Source: Parvibaculum sp. (lineage in GTDB: Bacteria; Pseudomonadota; Alphaproteobacteria; Parvibaculales; Parvibaculaceae). Taken from it: a stretch of DNA of 52,434 bases. Both the position numbers and the translations under genes were made by a program. The stretch spans positions 1 through 52,434 of the forward strand of contig JAGUWA010000058.1 in assembly GCA_020062605.1 (NCBI GenBank), read 5' to 3'. A model generated the notes under the pieces. It was given only the letters and a program-made list of their open reading frames with translations, made no database searches and was not told the origin of the DNA. Positions 23,162 to 31,986 of this stretch are shown here, piece after piece; position 1 is the stretch's first letter; every line of letters starts with the position of its first letter.

Positions 23162-24869
23162 TGAAGAACCGCCCCTCGGTTACTTCGCGAACGATTCCGG
23201 CGTGGATACAGAAATCGCCGAACCGTTCGCCCACCTTGCGTTCGCGCGCATAGCGGCCGATGGCATCGTCCAGCACTTCCAGAATGGCGGGCTCGGCGAC
23301 ATTCTCCCGGATCATCCGGTTCAGGCGCTCGCCGTGAAAACCGCCCCCGAGATAGAGATTGTATTTTCCCGGCGCGCGTCCCGTGAGCGCGATCTCGGCG
23401 ATGTAGGGCCGCGAGCAGCCATTGGGGCAGCCGCTCGTCCTGATTGTTATCGCCTCATCGCCCAGACCATGCCGCGCGACGATCTCCTCGATCTTCGTCA
23501 GAAGCTCGGGCAGATAGCGCTCGCTTTCCGCCATGGCAAGGCCGCAGGTCGGCAGGGCAACACAGGCTATGGCATTCTTGCGAAGTGTCGAAATGCCCCT
23601 TTCGGACAGGCCATGCGCGTGAAGCAGCGATTCAATGCTTTCCTTTTCGCCCTCCTCCACTCCCGCGATCACGAGGTTCTGGTTCGGCGTCAGACGGAAG
23701 GTACCCTTGTGTACGTGTGCAATATCCCGAAAGGCATCGAGCAGACGAAGGGTCAGGCGGCCGCTCTGCACGAAAACGGTTCGGTGATGGCGTCCGTCGG
23801 GCGTCGTGTTCCAGCCGAAGCTGTCTCCGTTGGTAGTGAATTCAAACGGGCGCGCTTCCTCAAACGCGGCGCCCATGTTCTTTTCGATCTCGGCCTTGAT
23901 CCAGTCCAGCCCCTTGTCGTCGATCGTGTATTTGAAGCGGGCGTGCAGACGGTCTTTCCGGTCGCCATAGTCGCGCTGAACCGCCATCACCGCATCCGAA
24001 CAGGCGACGACACGCTCGACGGGCACAAAGCCGATCAGACTTGCAAGGCGCGGATAGGTATGTGGCGCTTGATCGGTTCGTCCCATGCCGCCGCCGATGA
24101 CCACGTTGAAGCCTTCGAGGCCGTCGGGGCCGCCAATGGCAATGAAGCCGAGATCCTGCGCATAGACATCGATGTCGTTGGACGGAGGAAGCGCAAAGCC
24201 GATCTTGAACTTTCGCGGCATATAGGTCCGGCCATAGAAGGGCTCTTCCGGTTCGGACGAGGCGACCCGTTCATCTCCGTACCAGATTTCATGATAGGCG
24301 CGCGTCTTGGGGATGACGTGATCGCTTACGCGCTTCGCCATCGCCGCAACTTCGGCGTGAAAGAGCGAACTTTGGGGGTCGACGGTGCACATCACGCCGC
24401 GGCTGTCGTCGCCGCAAGCGGCAACCGTGTCCAGCAGGGTCTCGTGCAGACCGCAAATGATGGGGCGCAGGCTGTCTTTCAGAACCCAGTGAAACTGAAA
24501 GGTCTGCCGCGTCGTCAGCCTCAATGTCTCACCGCCATGCGCGCGCGCAAGCTCATCCATTTTCAGCCATTGCGCTGAAGTGCAGACGCCTCCCGGAAGC
24601 CGGACGCGGATCATGAACTGATAGGCCGGTTCGAGCTTCTGCCGCCGCCGTTCGTCTCTCAGATCGCGGTCGTCCTGCTGATAGATTCCGTGAAACTTCA
24701 TCAGCTTCACGTCGTCCGGCGAGGGAACGGCCCCCGTTATCCTGTCCAGAAGTCCTTCGGCAATCGTACCCCGGAGATAGTCGCTCGCAGCCTTCATCCG
24801 CTCGTCGGCGCTCAAGCGGTCGAGAGATTGAGAAAGGTCGTGGCTGCGATCGACGGAGTTTGTGGTCAT
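23154..24869 (-). CDS. cysI: Assimilatory sulfite reductase hemoprotein (beta) subunit
   Basis: 571 residues, the usual CysI length. It reduces sulfite to sulfide at a siroheme-[4Fe-4S] centre; cluster ligands are seen in VALPTCGLAMAE and TSGCPNGCSRPY. RLTTRQTFQFHWVLK and the GVMCTVDP stretch are typical of the family. It follows cysJ by 9 bp. Electrons come from NADPH through CysJ. No cysH, cysD or cysN gene is present in the window. Confidence 0.93.
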   Translation of the reverse strand: MTTNSVDRSHDLSQSLDRLSADERMKAASDYLRGTIAEGLLDRITGAVPSPDDVKLMKFHGIYQQDDRDLRDERRRQKLEPAYQFMIRVRLPGGVCTSAQWLKMDELARAHGGETLRLTTRQTFQFHWVLKDSLRPIICGLHETLLDTVAACGDDSRGVMCTVDPQSSLFHAEVAAMAKRVSDHVIPKTRAYHEIWYGDERVASSEPEEPFYGRTYMPRKFKIGFALPPSNDIDVYAQDLGFIAIGGPDGLEGFNVVIGGGMGRTDQAPHTYPRLASLIGFVPVERVVACSDAVMAVQRDYGDRKDRLHARFKYTIDDKGLDWIKAEIEKNMGAAFEEARPFEFTTNGDSFGWNTTPDGRHHRTVFVQSGRLTLRLLDAFRDIAHVHKGTFRLTPNQNLVIAGVEEGEKESIESLLHAHGLSERGISTLRKNAIACVALPTCGLAMAESERYLPELLTKIEEIVARHGLGDEAITIRTSGCPNGCSRPYIAEIALTGRAPGKYNLYLGGGFHGERLNRMIRENVAEPAILEVLDDAIGRYARERKVGERFGDFCIHAGIVREVTEGRFFND

Positions 24870-24878
24870 TATATTGCC

Positions 24879-26681
24879 TCAATAGACGTCGCGCTGATAG
24901 CGGTGATCCGATTGCAGGGAGCGGACATAATCTTCGGCGGCATCGCGGCCGCTATGTCCCTCGGAAGCGACGATATCGATCAGCGCCTGGTGCACATCGG
25001 GTGCGAGATTGGCCGCATCGCCGCACACATAGACATGAGCCCCCTCCTCCAGCCAGGAGAACACTTCGCGGGAGCGCTCCTTGAGCCGATGCTGAACATA
25101 GGTTTTTTCGCTGCGATCGCGCGAAAACGCCACATCCATGCGCGTGAGCGTTCCGTCTTTCAGCCAGCCTTGCCATTCCGTCTGATAAAGGAAATCGGTG
25201 CGGAAATTTCGCTCGCCGAAGAACAGCCAGCTCCGGCCCGTGGCGCCGCGGGCTTCCCGCTCTTGAAGAAAGGCGCGATAGGGAGCAACGCCCGTGCCCG
25301 CGCCAATCATAATCGCGGGAACATCGTCGGCCGGCAGCCGGAAATGGGCGTTGCCCTGGATATAGACGGGCAAGAGATCGTCGGCTGCGACACGATCTGC
25401 AAGCAGGCTGGAGGCAACGCCTCCCCTCGGCTCTCCATGCAACTCGTAGCGCACGGGAGCGACCGTCAGATGAGCTTCGTCCGGCGCGGCAGCAAGGCTC
25501 GACGCCAGCGAATAGAGGCGAGGCTGGAGCGGGCGTAGTGCGCTCAACAGCCCTTGCGGCATGACATCGGAAACCGGAAAGCGGCGCACGATGTCGACGA
25601 TATGATGGGTATGAAGAAAGACGGAACGTTCTCCGGCGCGGTCTTCGTTCTGAAGCGATTTGAGTTCCGCCGAGTTACTCAACATGGCCCAGTAGTCGAG
25701 GAAACGAGGTGTCGCGGCCGTTACCTCGAAACGATGCGTCAGCGCTTCGCCGAGGGTCGTGTGCGCCCCTTTGAACTCGACCGTCTCTTCGGGGGCGAGC
25801 GACAAGGCCTGAAGCAATGTTTCGACGACGGCCGGATCGTTCGACGCGGCAATGCCCAGCGCATCTCCCGGTTCGTAAGCGAGCCCCGAACCTTCGAGAG
25901 AGAATTCGATATGCCGCGTTTCCTTCGTCGATCCCCGGCCGACGATGACAATGTTTTCAAGCACCCTGGCCTGAAACGGATTTTTCTTGCTGTAGCTCGC
26001 GGCGGGAGATGCGGCAGGTGTTTCCGGTCGCGCGGTGGAAACGGAAACCGTACTCGCTTCCGCTGCCAGAAATTCGACTATCCTGTCCGTCCAGCTGGCG
26101 GCGGGCTCCTCGTAATCGACATCGCAATCGACGCGGGGCTCGATCCTAGTCGCGCCAAGCTCCTCGAAGCGGGCATCGAGCCGCTTTCCCGCCTGGCAGT
26201 AGAATTCGTAGGTGGAGTCGCCGAGCGCGAGGACCGCAAACCGGGCACCATTGAGTTTCGGCGCCTTGCGGCTCTCCACAAACTCAAAAAATCCCACGGC
26301 AGGTTGTGGCGGGTCTCCTTCGCCATATGTGCTGACGATAATCAGGATATCCTCTTCCTGACCGAGTTGCCGAACCTTGTATTCGGCCATGTCGGTCAGT
26401 GTGTTCGCGACCCCTTTCGCCTGCAGAGCTTCGGAAAGGGCTTTTGCAATGTCGGCGGCATTTCCGGTTTCCGTTCCATAGAGGATGGAAAGCTTGCGCG
26501 CCGATGCGGCCACAGGCTCCGTCGTACCGGCTTGCCTGGACGAAGCGAGGCCCGCCTCCAGTCCCGCGAAGTATCCGCTGAGCCAGCGGGCTTCTTCAGG
26601 CCCGATTGTCTGGAGCAATTCCTGAACAAGGAGCGATTGTTCAGGGGTCAGCATCTTTCCCGGGGACTCGGATCGGGTCAC
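24879..26681 (-). CDS. cysJ: Sulfite reductase [NADPH] flavoprotein (alpha) subunit
   Basis: 600 residues: a flavodoxin-like FMN domain (LSILYGTETGNAADIAKALS, STYGEGDPPQ), then an FAD/NADPH reductase domain (RLYSLASS, GIGTGVAPYRAFLQE-type motif, FFGERN) ending in DVY. It transfers electrons from NADPH through FAD and FMN to CysI. The start is GTG at 26681 behind GAGGTAG; an ATG nine codons later is possible. It is followed by cysI in the same operon. Confidence 0.93.
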   Translation of the reverse strand: MTRSESPGKMLTPEQSLLVQELLQTIGPEEARWLSGYFAGLEAGLASSRQAGTTEPVAASARKLSILYGTETGNAADIAKALSEALQAKGVANTLTDMAEYKVRQLGQEEDILIIVSTYGEGDPPQPAVGFFEFVESRKAPKLNGARFAVLALGDSTYEFYCQAGKRLDARFEELGATRIEPRVDCDVDYEEPAASWTDRIVEFLAAEASTVSVSTARPETPAASPAASYSKKNPFQARVLENIVIVGRGSTKETRHIEFSLEGSGLAYEPGDALGIAASNDPAVVETLLQALSLAPEETVEFKGAHTTLGEALTHRFEVTAATPRFLDYWAMLSNSAELKSLQNEDRAGERSVFLHTHHIVDIVRRFPVSDVMPQGLLSALRPLQPRLYSLASSLAAAPDEAHLTVAPVRYELHGEPRGGVASSLLADRVAADDLLPVYIQGNAHFRLPADDVPAIMIGAGTGVAPYRAFLQEREARGATGRSWLFFGERNFRTDFLYQTEWQGWLKDGTLTRMDVAFSRDRSEKTYVQHRLKERSREVFSWLEEGAHVYVCGDAANLAPDVHQALIDIVASEGHSGRDAAEDYVRSLQSDHRYQRDVY

Positions 26682-26722
26682 GTTGCATCTACCTCAGCAG
26701 TTGGCTCCCCCTCCCCTGCGCC

Positions 26723-26744
26723 TCTGCCCGCTCATTCGGGCAGA
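26723..26744. other. Hairpin in the DUF6306-cysJ intergenic region
   Basis: TCTGCCCG and CGGGCAGA pair perfectly around CTCATT, about 40 bp upstream of the cysJ start on the transcribed strand. No T-run follows. It could moderate cysJ expression relative to the lysR-DUF6306 part of the transcript. Confidence 0.4.
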
Positions 26745-26883
26745 CCGGGTGCTGTTTTCGTGAAGCCGTTTCGCTAGGCGCAGATGTGCGTGGTTTGCTT
26801 TCACAAGACAAACGCATATTGTTTTTGTTTCTAAGCAATTTCTTGAATACCAACGGCGTTCCGCTTCGGAAGCGGAGCCGGAT

Positions 26884-27396
26884 TCAGCCGTTGGACGGCG
26901 TATCACCACCGGCATTCGGCCCGTTCTTCAGAAAGCTGTCCGTCAGGCCAATGTTGACTTCATGGCTCTCGAGCATGGCTTTCAAATCCCGATGCAGTTC
27001 GTCGCTCCGAACCCGGGGCATCAGTTCCCGCAGCTTTCGCACCACCCAAGATTGTCCGCGGTTCAGAAAATGCAGCCGGTCGTGGAGATCGCCGATCGCC
27101 ATGGCCTTTCCGAAAAACGCACCGCATTTCAGCGACGGCGAACCGCCAGCCTTGCGGATGTGCCGGAAAAGCATGGCGCACCACCGGACTTCATCGTCAC
27201 GAACGGCCCTCAGCAATGCAAGCTCGTCTTCATTCGCCAGTCCCTTTGCGCTTGCAAGCGCAACGCGCGCACCCGCACGTTCCGCTTCCAGCAATTCATT
27301 CAGGGCATCAACTATTTCCTCGCGCGGCGCGAAGCCCATATAGGCGTCATCGGCCTCCGCCGCATAACAGGCCGGGGAAGAAGGTTCATCCGTCAT
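26884..27396 (-). CDS. DUF6306 ferritin-like helical protein
   Basis: 170 residues, predicted all-helical. The stretch EIVDALNELLEAERAGARVA is typical of DUF6306/ferritin-like proteins, with DDEVRWCAMLFRHIRKAGG and ESHEVNIGLTDSFL following; Glu and His pairs could bind a di-metal site. Its start overlaps the lysR stop (ATGA), and cysJ follows after about 200 bp. Such proteins are sometimes found beside sulfite reductase genes; the function is unknown. Confidence 0.65.
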   Translation of the reverse strand: MTDEPSSPACYAAEADDAYMGFAPREEIVDALNELLEAERAGARVALASAKGLANEDELALLRAVRDDEVRWCAMLFRHIRKAGGSPSLKCGAFFGKAMAIGDLHDRLHFLNRGQSWVVRKLRELMPRVRSDELHRDLKAMLESHEVNIGLTDSFLKNGPNAGGDTPSNG

Positions 27397-28241
27397 ACCG
27401 CGATCTCCGCCGCCGCGCGCAGGCCGCTGCGAATGCGCGCCATCACGCCAGGATCAGCTTTTGTCGAATGCACCACATAGGCCGAGTACGAGAATTCGGG
27501 ACTGTCCGGCACGAGCGCGAGGCGGCCCTCCTCCAGATAGGACCGGATAAACCCCTTGCGGAAATAGCCGCTTCCTCCCGTGGCCAGAATATATTCAAGC
27601 GCCAGCGGTCCGTAGCTGATCGAGACAACGGGGTTCGGCTGGTCGGGAAAGGCGGCCTGATAGCTCGCGGCAAACTCCTCCCCCCAGTCGATCCGGACAT
27701 GGTCTTCCGGCGCGAGAGGCCTGTTCGCCGGTGTTGTCCGCACGAAGACGAGCTTCTCCTCGAACAGAAGTTCGGCGATCACGCCGGGCCTGCTCTGCGC
27801 GGCATAGATCACCGCAACGTCGAGCGAGCCGTCCTGAACCTGCTCCATCAGGCGCTCGGACATATCGATCTGTGTACTAACGGCAATCTCCGGGCACTCC
27901 CTGCGCATCCATAGCAGCCAGTGACGCAGCAGCGGGCTCCACAGGCTGAGCTCAGCCCCGATGGTAACTACTGTATCCCTACCTGGTGGCAGGGCGACGG
28001 CATGGCGTGCGCGGTCCCATACTTGAACAAGCGTGGTGGCAAAACGCAGAAACTGTTCTCCGGCAGGTGTCAACTTCGCGCCCGCCTTATTGCGCACGAA
28101 AACCGGACGGTCGAGCCGGTCCTCCAGAACGCGTATGCGCGCGCTCACGGCCGTCTGCGTTAGATTCAGGTTGTTCGCAGCACCAACAAAACTGCCAGTC
28201 TTCACGACTTCGAGAAAGGTCCGCGCGACATCGATATCCAT
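27393..28241 (-). CDS. LysR-family transcriptional regulator
   Basis: 282 residues. The N-terminal winged helix-turn-helix is VARTFLEVVKTGSFVGAANN, LTQTAVSARIRVLEDRLDRP. The effector domain begins near DTVVTIGAELSLWSPLLRHW. As the first gene of lysR-DUF6306-cysJ-cysI-metB it is placed to control sulfur assimilation, as CysB and CbL do elsewhere, but unusually it is transcribed in the same direction as its likely targets rather than divergently. The effector cannot be told. Confidence 0.87.
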   Translation of the reverse strand: MDIDVARTFLEVVKTGSFVGAANNLNLTQTAVSARIRVLEDRLDRPVFVRNKAGAKLTPAGEQFLRFATTLVQVWDRARHAVALPPGRDTVVTIGAELSLWSPLLRHWLLWMRRECPEIAVSTQIDMSERLMEQVQDGSLDVAVIYAAQSRPGVIAELLFEEKLVFVRTTPANRPLAPEDHVRIDWGEEFAASYQAAFPDQPNPVVSISYGPLALEYILATGGSGYFRKGFIRSYLEEGRLALVPDSPEFSYSAYVVHSTKADPGVMARIRSGLRAAAEIAV

Positions 28242-28344
28242 CCCTCAACATCTTTCATTTTATTTCATAATTATATTCATTTGCTTGCTCTTCTTTCGCA
28301 AGTGAATAGTGGAGACAGATGGTCATGTGAAGCGAAGCAATCTG

Positions 28345-28578
28345 ATGACGAAACGGAATCCAAGATCGCCTACCGACCATTTTCCTTGGCGGTTTGTCAT
28401 CTATTGGATTGCGGCATCGGCTGTTACAACTATCTCCGTTCGCGCCATGGTCCGCATTTTTGTAGCCACTGGGGCCATCCAAGAAGCTGATGCCAACTTT
28501 GCTACGCTCATGGCTCTTCCCGTCGCATTCTTGGTTGTTGTGCTATTGCGCCCGAGAAGCACCGATCCTGACACATAA
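28345..28578 (+). CDS. Small two-span membrane protein
   Basis: 77 residues with two hydrophobic segments (FVIYWIAASAVTTISVRAMV and LMALPVAFLVVVLL) and a basic N-terminus. ATG 28345 is preferred; a GTG at 28309 in frame would add 12 residues. No family recognised. It stands alone between lysR (divergent) and the peroxiredoxin gene. Confidence 0.5.
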   Translation: MTKRNPRSPTDHFPWRFVIYWIAASAVTTISVRAMVRIFVATGAIQEADANFATLMALPVAFLVVVLLRPRSTDPDT

Positions 28579-28666
28579 AATATATTGTTCTTATACCGTA
28601 ATAACATTCTCTTGTTTGCGGCTTAGTACGGCTGCATTTTAACCGCGTCGCCCAAAGGAGTTTCCC

Positions 28667-29293
28667 ATGACAATTCAGCTCGGACAGATCGCGCCAGACT
28701 TCGAACAAGACAGCACCCATGGCCGGATCAACTTCCACGACTGGAAAGGGTCCAGTTGGTGCGTTTTTTTCAGCCACCCCAAGAATTTCACGCCTGTCTG
28801 CACGACCGAGCTCGGTGAAGTAGCGCGTCTACGTCCCGAGTGGGACAAGCGCAATGTGAAGCCAATCGGGCTGTCGGTGGACCCGGTCGAGGCCCATCAC
28901 AAATGGGAAGATGACATTGCGGAAACGCAGGGACACGCGCTCGACTTTCCGATGATCGCAGATCCAGACGGGCGCGTATCGAAGCTCTACGACATGATCC
29001 ATCCCGAAAGCGACCCTACGGTGACCGTTCGCTCCGTTTTTGTCATCGATCCATCGCGCAAGATTCGACTGATACTGACTTATCCTCCCAGCACCGGACG
29101 AAACTTCGCGGAGATACTTCGCGCCATCGACAGCCTTCAGTTGACAGACTCGCGCAGCATTGCGACGCCGGTAAACTGGGAGCCAGGACGGGCCGTGGTC
29201 ATTTCGCCGAAGCTCTCCGAGGAAGAAGCTACGAGACAGTTTCCGCAGGGCTACAAAACGCTGAAGCCGTATCTGCGCATGGTCGATCTTTAG
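28667..29293 (+). CDS. Peroxiredoxin, 1-Cys (Prx6) type
   Basis: 208 residues. The peroxidatic Cys is C45 in FTPVCTTELG; the C-terminal dimerisation extension (VNWEPGRAVVISPKLSEEEA) is diagnostic of Prx6-type peroxiredoxins. It reduces H2O2, organic hydroperoxides or peroxynitrite. AAAGGAG precedes the ATG. It is followed by carbonic anhydrase 14 bp later and then other stress genes, forming an oxidative/nitrosative-defence run. Confidence 0.93.
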   Translation: MTIQLGQIAPDFEQDSTHGRINFHDWKGSSWCVFFSHPKNFTPVCTTELGEVARLRPEWDKRNVKPIGLSVDPVEAHHKWEDDIAETQGHALDFPMIADPDGRVSKLYDMIHPESDPTVTVRSVFVIDPSRKIRLILTYPPSTGRNFAEILRAIDSLQLTDSRSIATPVNWEPGRAVVISPKLSEEEATRQFPQGYKTLKPYLRMVDL

Positions 29294-29307
29294 CCGCAGG
29301 AATAGCC

Positions 29308-30018
29308 ATGCATGCGCCTTTCGATTTGACGATGGAGGAAGAGGGAGAGATTGTCGCTGGAGAGGATGGGGACGGCGGTCTTTCCAACTTGTTTGAGCGA
29401 AACAAAGTTTGGGCGGAGCGCAAAACAAGATCCGATCCAAGCTTTTTCAGACGCTTGGTTGGTCAACAAACTCCACGTTACTTTTGGATCGGGTGCTCTG
29501 ATAGCCGCGTACCCGCGACGGAAATTGTCGACCTCGATCCTGGAGAGATGTTCGTTCACCGAAACGTTGCGAACCTGGCAAGCGCTTCAGATCTGAGCTT
29601 TTCTGCGGCTTTGCAGTTCGCCGTCGACGTGCTTCAGGTTCGTCACGTCATTGTAGTCGGACATTATGGTTGTGGTGGCATCTCTGCCGCGATAAGCGGC
29701 CGTGCAAACGGCAAAATTGGCTGCTGGCTCAATCCGGTGCGCAAACTTTGTTGCTCCCTATCGCACAGTTCTTCAAATGATGTTCTGGATCCAAACATAT
29801 TGTGCGAACTCAATGTTGTCGCTCAGGTGGAAGCACTCGTACTCAATCCGACTATAGGCGCTGCCTGGGCACGGCAGGCGGATCTGACTTTGCATGGATG
29901 GGTATACGGAATTGGCGATGGACTTTTAAGAAGCGTATGCGATCCGGTAACGCCGCTGGGGCGCTCCGAGGCGGTGAGCAGCCCAAAAGCACAGACAAAT
30001 GACAGCGCACTCTTCTAA
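29308..30018 (+). CDS. Beta-class carbonic anhydrase
   Basis: 236 residues. Zinc ligands and the catalytic dyad are visible: C63-S-D65-S-R67 and H119-Y-G-C122-G-G. It interconverts CO2 and bicarbonate in the cytoplasm. The N-terminal 24 residues are acidic and probably disordered; an alternative ATG lies at 29332. The gene follows the peroxiredoxin closely and overlaps the next small gene by 20 bp. Confidence 0.93.
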   Translation: MHAPFDLTMEEEGEIVAGEDGDGGLSNLFERNKVWAERKTRSDPSFFRRLVGQQTPRYFWIGCSDSRVPATEIVDLDPGEMFVHRNVANLASASDLSFSAALQFAVDVLQVRHVIVVGHYGCGGISAAISGRANGKIGCWLNPVRKLCCSLSHSSSNDVLDPNILCELNVVAQVEALVLNPTIGAAWARQADLTLHGWVYGIGDGLLRSVCDPVTPLGRSEAVSSPKAQTNDSALF

Positions 30019-30427
30019 CGCTGACCTGATCCAAGCCGCGATAGATGCATGTCGCGCCGGCAAGTCACCAAACAGGCAGTTAGATTCCCAAGTTGCGCGA
30101 GCAATTTTTTCCCATCTCGCAGCCATGCAGGAAATCGAGGTGGGCATCTGGCAGAATGCAGATGGAACTCGGATGACAGCGCCACGATACAGCTCCTCTG
30201 TCGCGGCAGCGATGACGCTAATTCCTTCCGGCTACCGGCTTGAAGATAGCGGATCATATTTCGTCGTGGTCGGCGACTCGGGATCGTCGAGGGGGCGTCA
30301 CAAGTATTTGGCCATCGGACTCTGCATTGCGGCGCTCCGTTGCCGCTTGGTGAATGAGATCACCATACCCCTCAAGCAGGATAAAGATTTGCGGCCAGCC
30401 GTCCATTCCAGCATCTCGCTCGGCTAA
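29999..30427 (+). CDS. Hypothetical protein overlapping the carbonic anhydrase gene
   Basis: 142 residues with no recognised family. The central part (VAAAMTLIPSGYRLEDSGSY, FVVVGDSGSSRGRH) resembles phage-type small proteins that begin with a helix and end in a short beta region, but the match is weak. It overlaps carbonic anhydrase by 20 bp and precedes the SOD gene by 26 bp, so co-transcription is likely. Confidence 0.45.
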   Translation: MTAHSSNADLIQAAIDACRAGKSPNRQLDSQVARAIFSHLAAMQEIEVGIWQNADGTRMTAPRYSSSVAAAMTLIPSGYRLEDSGSYFVVVGDSGSSRGRHKYLAIGLCIAALRCRLVNEITIPLKQDKDLRPAVHSSISLG

Positions 30428-30453
30428 CGCCGAAAACATGGGAGCTTTATCCG

Positions 30454-31116
30454 ATGACACCTCGAGCAGCAGCTCAGAGAAAATTTTCTCTTCCCCCACT
30501 ACCTTATGATCGCGATGCATTGTCTCCCCATCTATCCGCAGAAGCGATCGACATTCACTACGGCAGACACCATGCCCGCTACATTGAAACCCTCAATCGC
30601 CTTGTTGAAAATCTCAGAACGTCCCCCGCTACACTCGAGGCGCTCATTCACCATTCGCGCGAGTCGGATGCCCCTCTTTTCAACAACGCTGCACAAGCAT
30701 GGAATCATGCATTTTTCTGGGAAAGCATGTCTCCGCAAGCAACCGAGCCCGCGGATGAACTGCGGGAAGCCATCTCCCAGAGGTTCGGAAGTGTTGATAC
30801 TTTGAGGGAACGCTTCATCGCCGAGGGAACTGGACATTTCGGTTCAGGCTGGGTGTGGTTGGTCTCCCACAAAGGCGATCTTTCCGTAACATCCACACAC
30901 GATGCGGGCACGCCGATCACCAACGACGGCGTGACTGCCCTATTAGCGTGCGATGTTTGGGAACACGCTTATTACATTGACTACCGCCAAGATCGGGCCA
31001 CCTGGTTGGCAAAATGGTGGGATCATCTTGCTAACTGGCGCTTTGCTCAAACGCAATACGAAGCTTCGCTGGGCAAGGTCCGTGGCTGGGTATTTCTTGA
31101 CACCGGTGATGCTTAA
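30454..31116 (+). CDS. sodB: Superoxide dismutase, Fe/Mn type
   Basis: 220 residues. Metal ligands are His in IHYGRHHARY, His in AQAWNHAFFW, and Asp/His in CDVWEHAYYIDY. FGSGWVWLV is the family signature. It dismutes superoxide to H2O2 and O2. The metal (Fe or Mn) cannot be settled by eye, although the AWNHAFFW context is closer to the Fe type. It ends the peroxiredoxin-carbonic anhydrase-SOD run. Confidence 0.93.
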   Translation: MTPRAAAQRKFSLPPLPYDRDALSPHLSAEAIDIHYGRHHARYIETLNRLVENLRTSPATLEALIHHSRESDAPLFNNAAQAWNHAFFWESMSPQATEPADELREAISQRFGSVDTLRERFIAEGTGHFGSGWVWLVSHKGDLSVTSTHDAGTPITNDGVTALLACDVWEHAYYIDYRQDRATWLAKWWDHLANWRFAQTQYEASLGKVRGWVFLDTGDA

Positions 31117-31332
31117 TAAGAAGGGCGAATGAGAGGTGGCAGAAATTTGAATCGGTGCACCCCAATTTCGCTGCGTCCACATGGCGCAATCACCTCGTCA
31201 TCGGCAGACGCATACTTGCTTGGACTGAGTGAGCCTTCATCACAAAATCAGCACGGCCGCTACTGTAACCGGGCGGCCTCACTGTCCGAATCGGAATTTG
31301 GTCGCTCCATTTGTATTCGTTTGGAGGAATTC

Positions 31333-31515
31333 ATGAGAGCCACAGTAGCGATGAGATGGCTTAGTCGCCGCGGTCTGTGGATTACATTTTTGACTGCGGC
31401 TTTGGTGACCATTCTCTTCGTTGTATTCCTTCCCCGCGTCGCACGTGTGGATGGAACTTCCAATCGAGCGTCCATGTCGCAGTTGCGCATCGAAGACAAC
31501 ATTCATCCAGATTGA
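31333..31515 (+). CDS. Small single-span membrane protein
   Basis: 60 residues from ATG 31333 with a strong GGAGG ribosome site 6 nt upstream. A basic N-terminus (MRATVAMRWLSRRG), one hydrophobic helix (LWITFLTAALVTILFVVFLP) and a short polar tail suggest an inner-membrane protein with the tail outside. No family recognised. It converges with fdxA. Confidence 0.55.
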   Translation: MRATVAMRWLSRRGLWITFLTAALVTILFVVFLPRVARVDGTSNRASMSQLRIEDNIHPD

Positions 31516-31556
31516 CTCAAACTTCTCTTGCCTTCTGCACTACGTTGAGGTGCCTT

Positions 31557-31895
31557 TTAGTCTCCTTCACCTGCTTTAGGGCTAAACGCCGCCAGCTTCC
31601 CCGAGATTCCATTCAGAGCATCCGCTTCTGGCATAGGCGTCTTTTTCCGCGTCAGATTCGGCCATTTGCCAGCATACTCTGCATTCAATTCTAGCCATTG
31701 CGGTGTGGCCGGTTGGTCTGTATCCGGAAATATCGCTTCAGCCGGGCATTCTGGAACGCAGACTCCACAATCGATGCATTCGTCCGGGTGAATCACCAGC
31801 ATATTTTCGCCTTCGTAGAAGCAATCGACCGGGCACACCTCCACGCAGTCGGTGAACTTGCATTTAATGCAGTTATCCGTAACTACGTGCGTCAT
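31557..31895 (-). CDS. fdxA: 7Fe/8Fe ferredoxin FdxA
   Basis: 112 residues. Cluster motifs are CIKCKFTDCVEVCPVDCFYE and CIDCGVCVPECPAEAIF, the [3Fe-4S]/[4Fe-4S] FdxA type, followed by the usual C-terminal extension (WLELNAEYAGKWPNLTRKK). A cytoplasmic low-potential electron carrier. An NsrR-like palindrome lies 17-40 bp before its start, so repression by NsrR relieved by NO is likely. Confidence 0.94.
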   Translation of the reverse strand: MTHVVTDNCIKCKFTDCVEVCPVDCFYEGENMLVIHPDECIDCGVCVPECPAEAIFPDTDQPATPQWLELNAEYAGKWPNLTRKKTPMPEADALNGISGKLAAFSPKAGEGD

Positions 31896-31912
31896 GTCTC
31901 ACCTCTGGGTAA

Positions 31913-31935
31913 TTGATATATTTGATATATATCTT
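31913..31935. promoter_or_regulatory. NsrR-like operator upstream of fdxA
   Basis: TTGATATATTT-G-ATATATATCTT fits the 11-1-11 NsrR box layout with a strong right half and a slightly divergent left end. It is 18 bp before the fdxA start and 52 bp after the nsrR stop, so it most likely serves fdxA. Confidence 0.55.
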
Positions 31936-31986
31936 TTAGGGCATAACAAAGCCGAAAATTCCGCCTTTTTGAGTTGGTCAGCCAGT

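Noticed and set aside
23202..24578. A 458-codon open frame opposite cysI
   Set aside because: cysI is unambiguous; the opposite frame is an artefact of GC-rich codons.
25554..26777. A 407-codon open frame opposite cysJ
   Set aside because: The flavodoxin and reductase motifs are on the minus strand; the plus frame has no domain.
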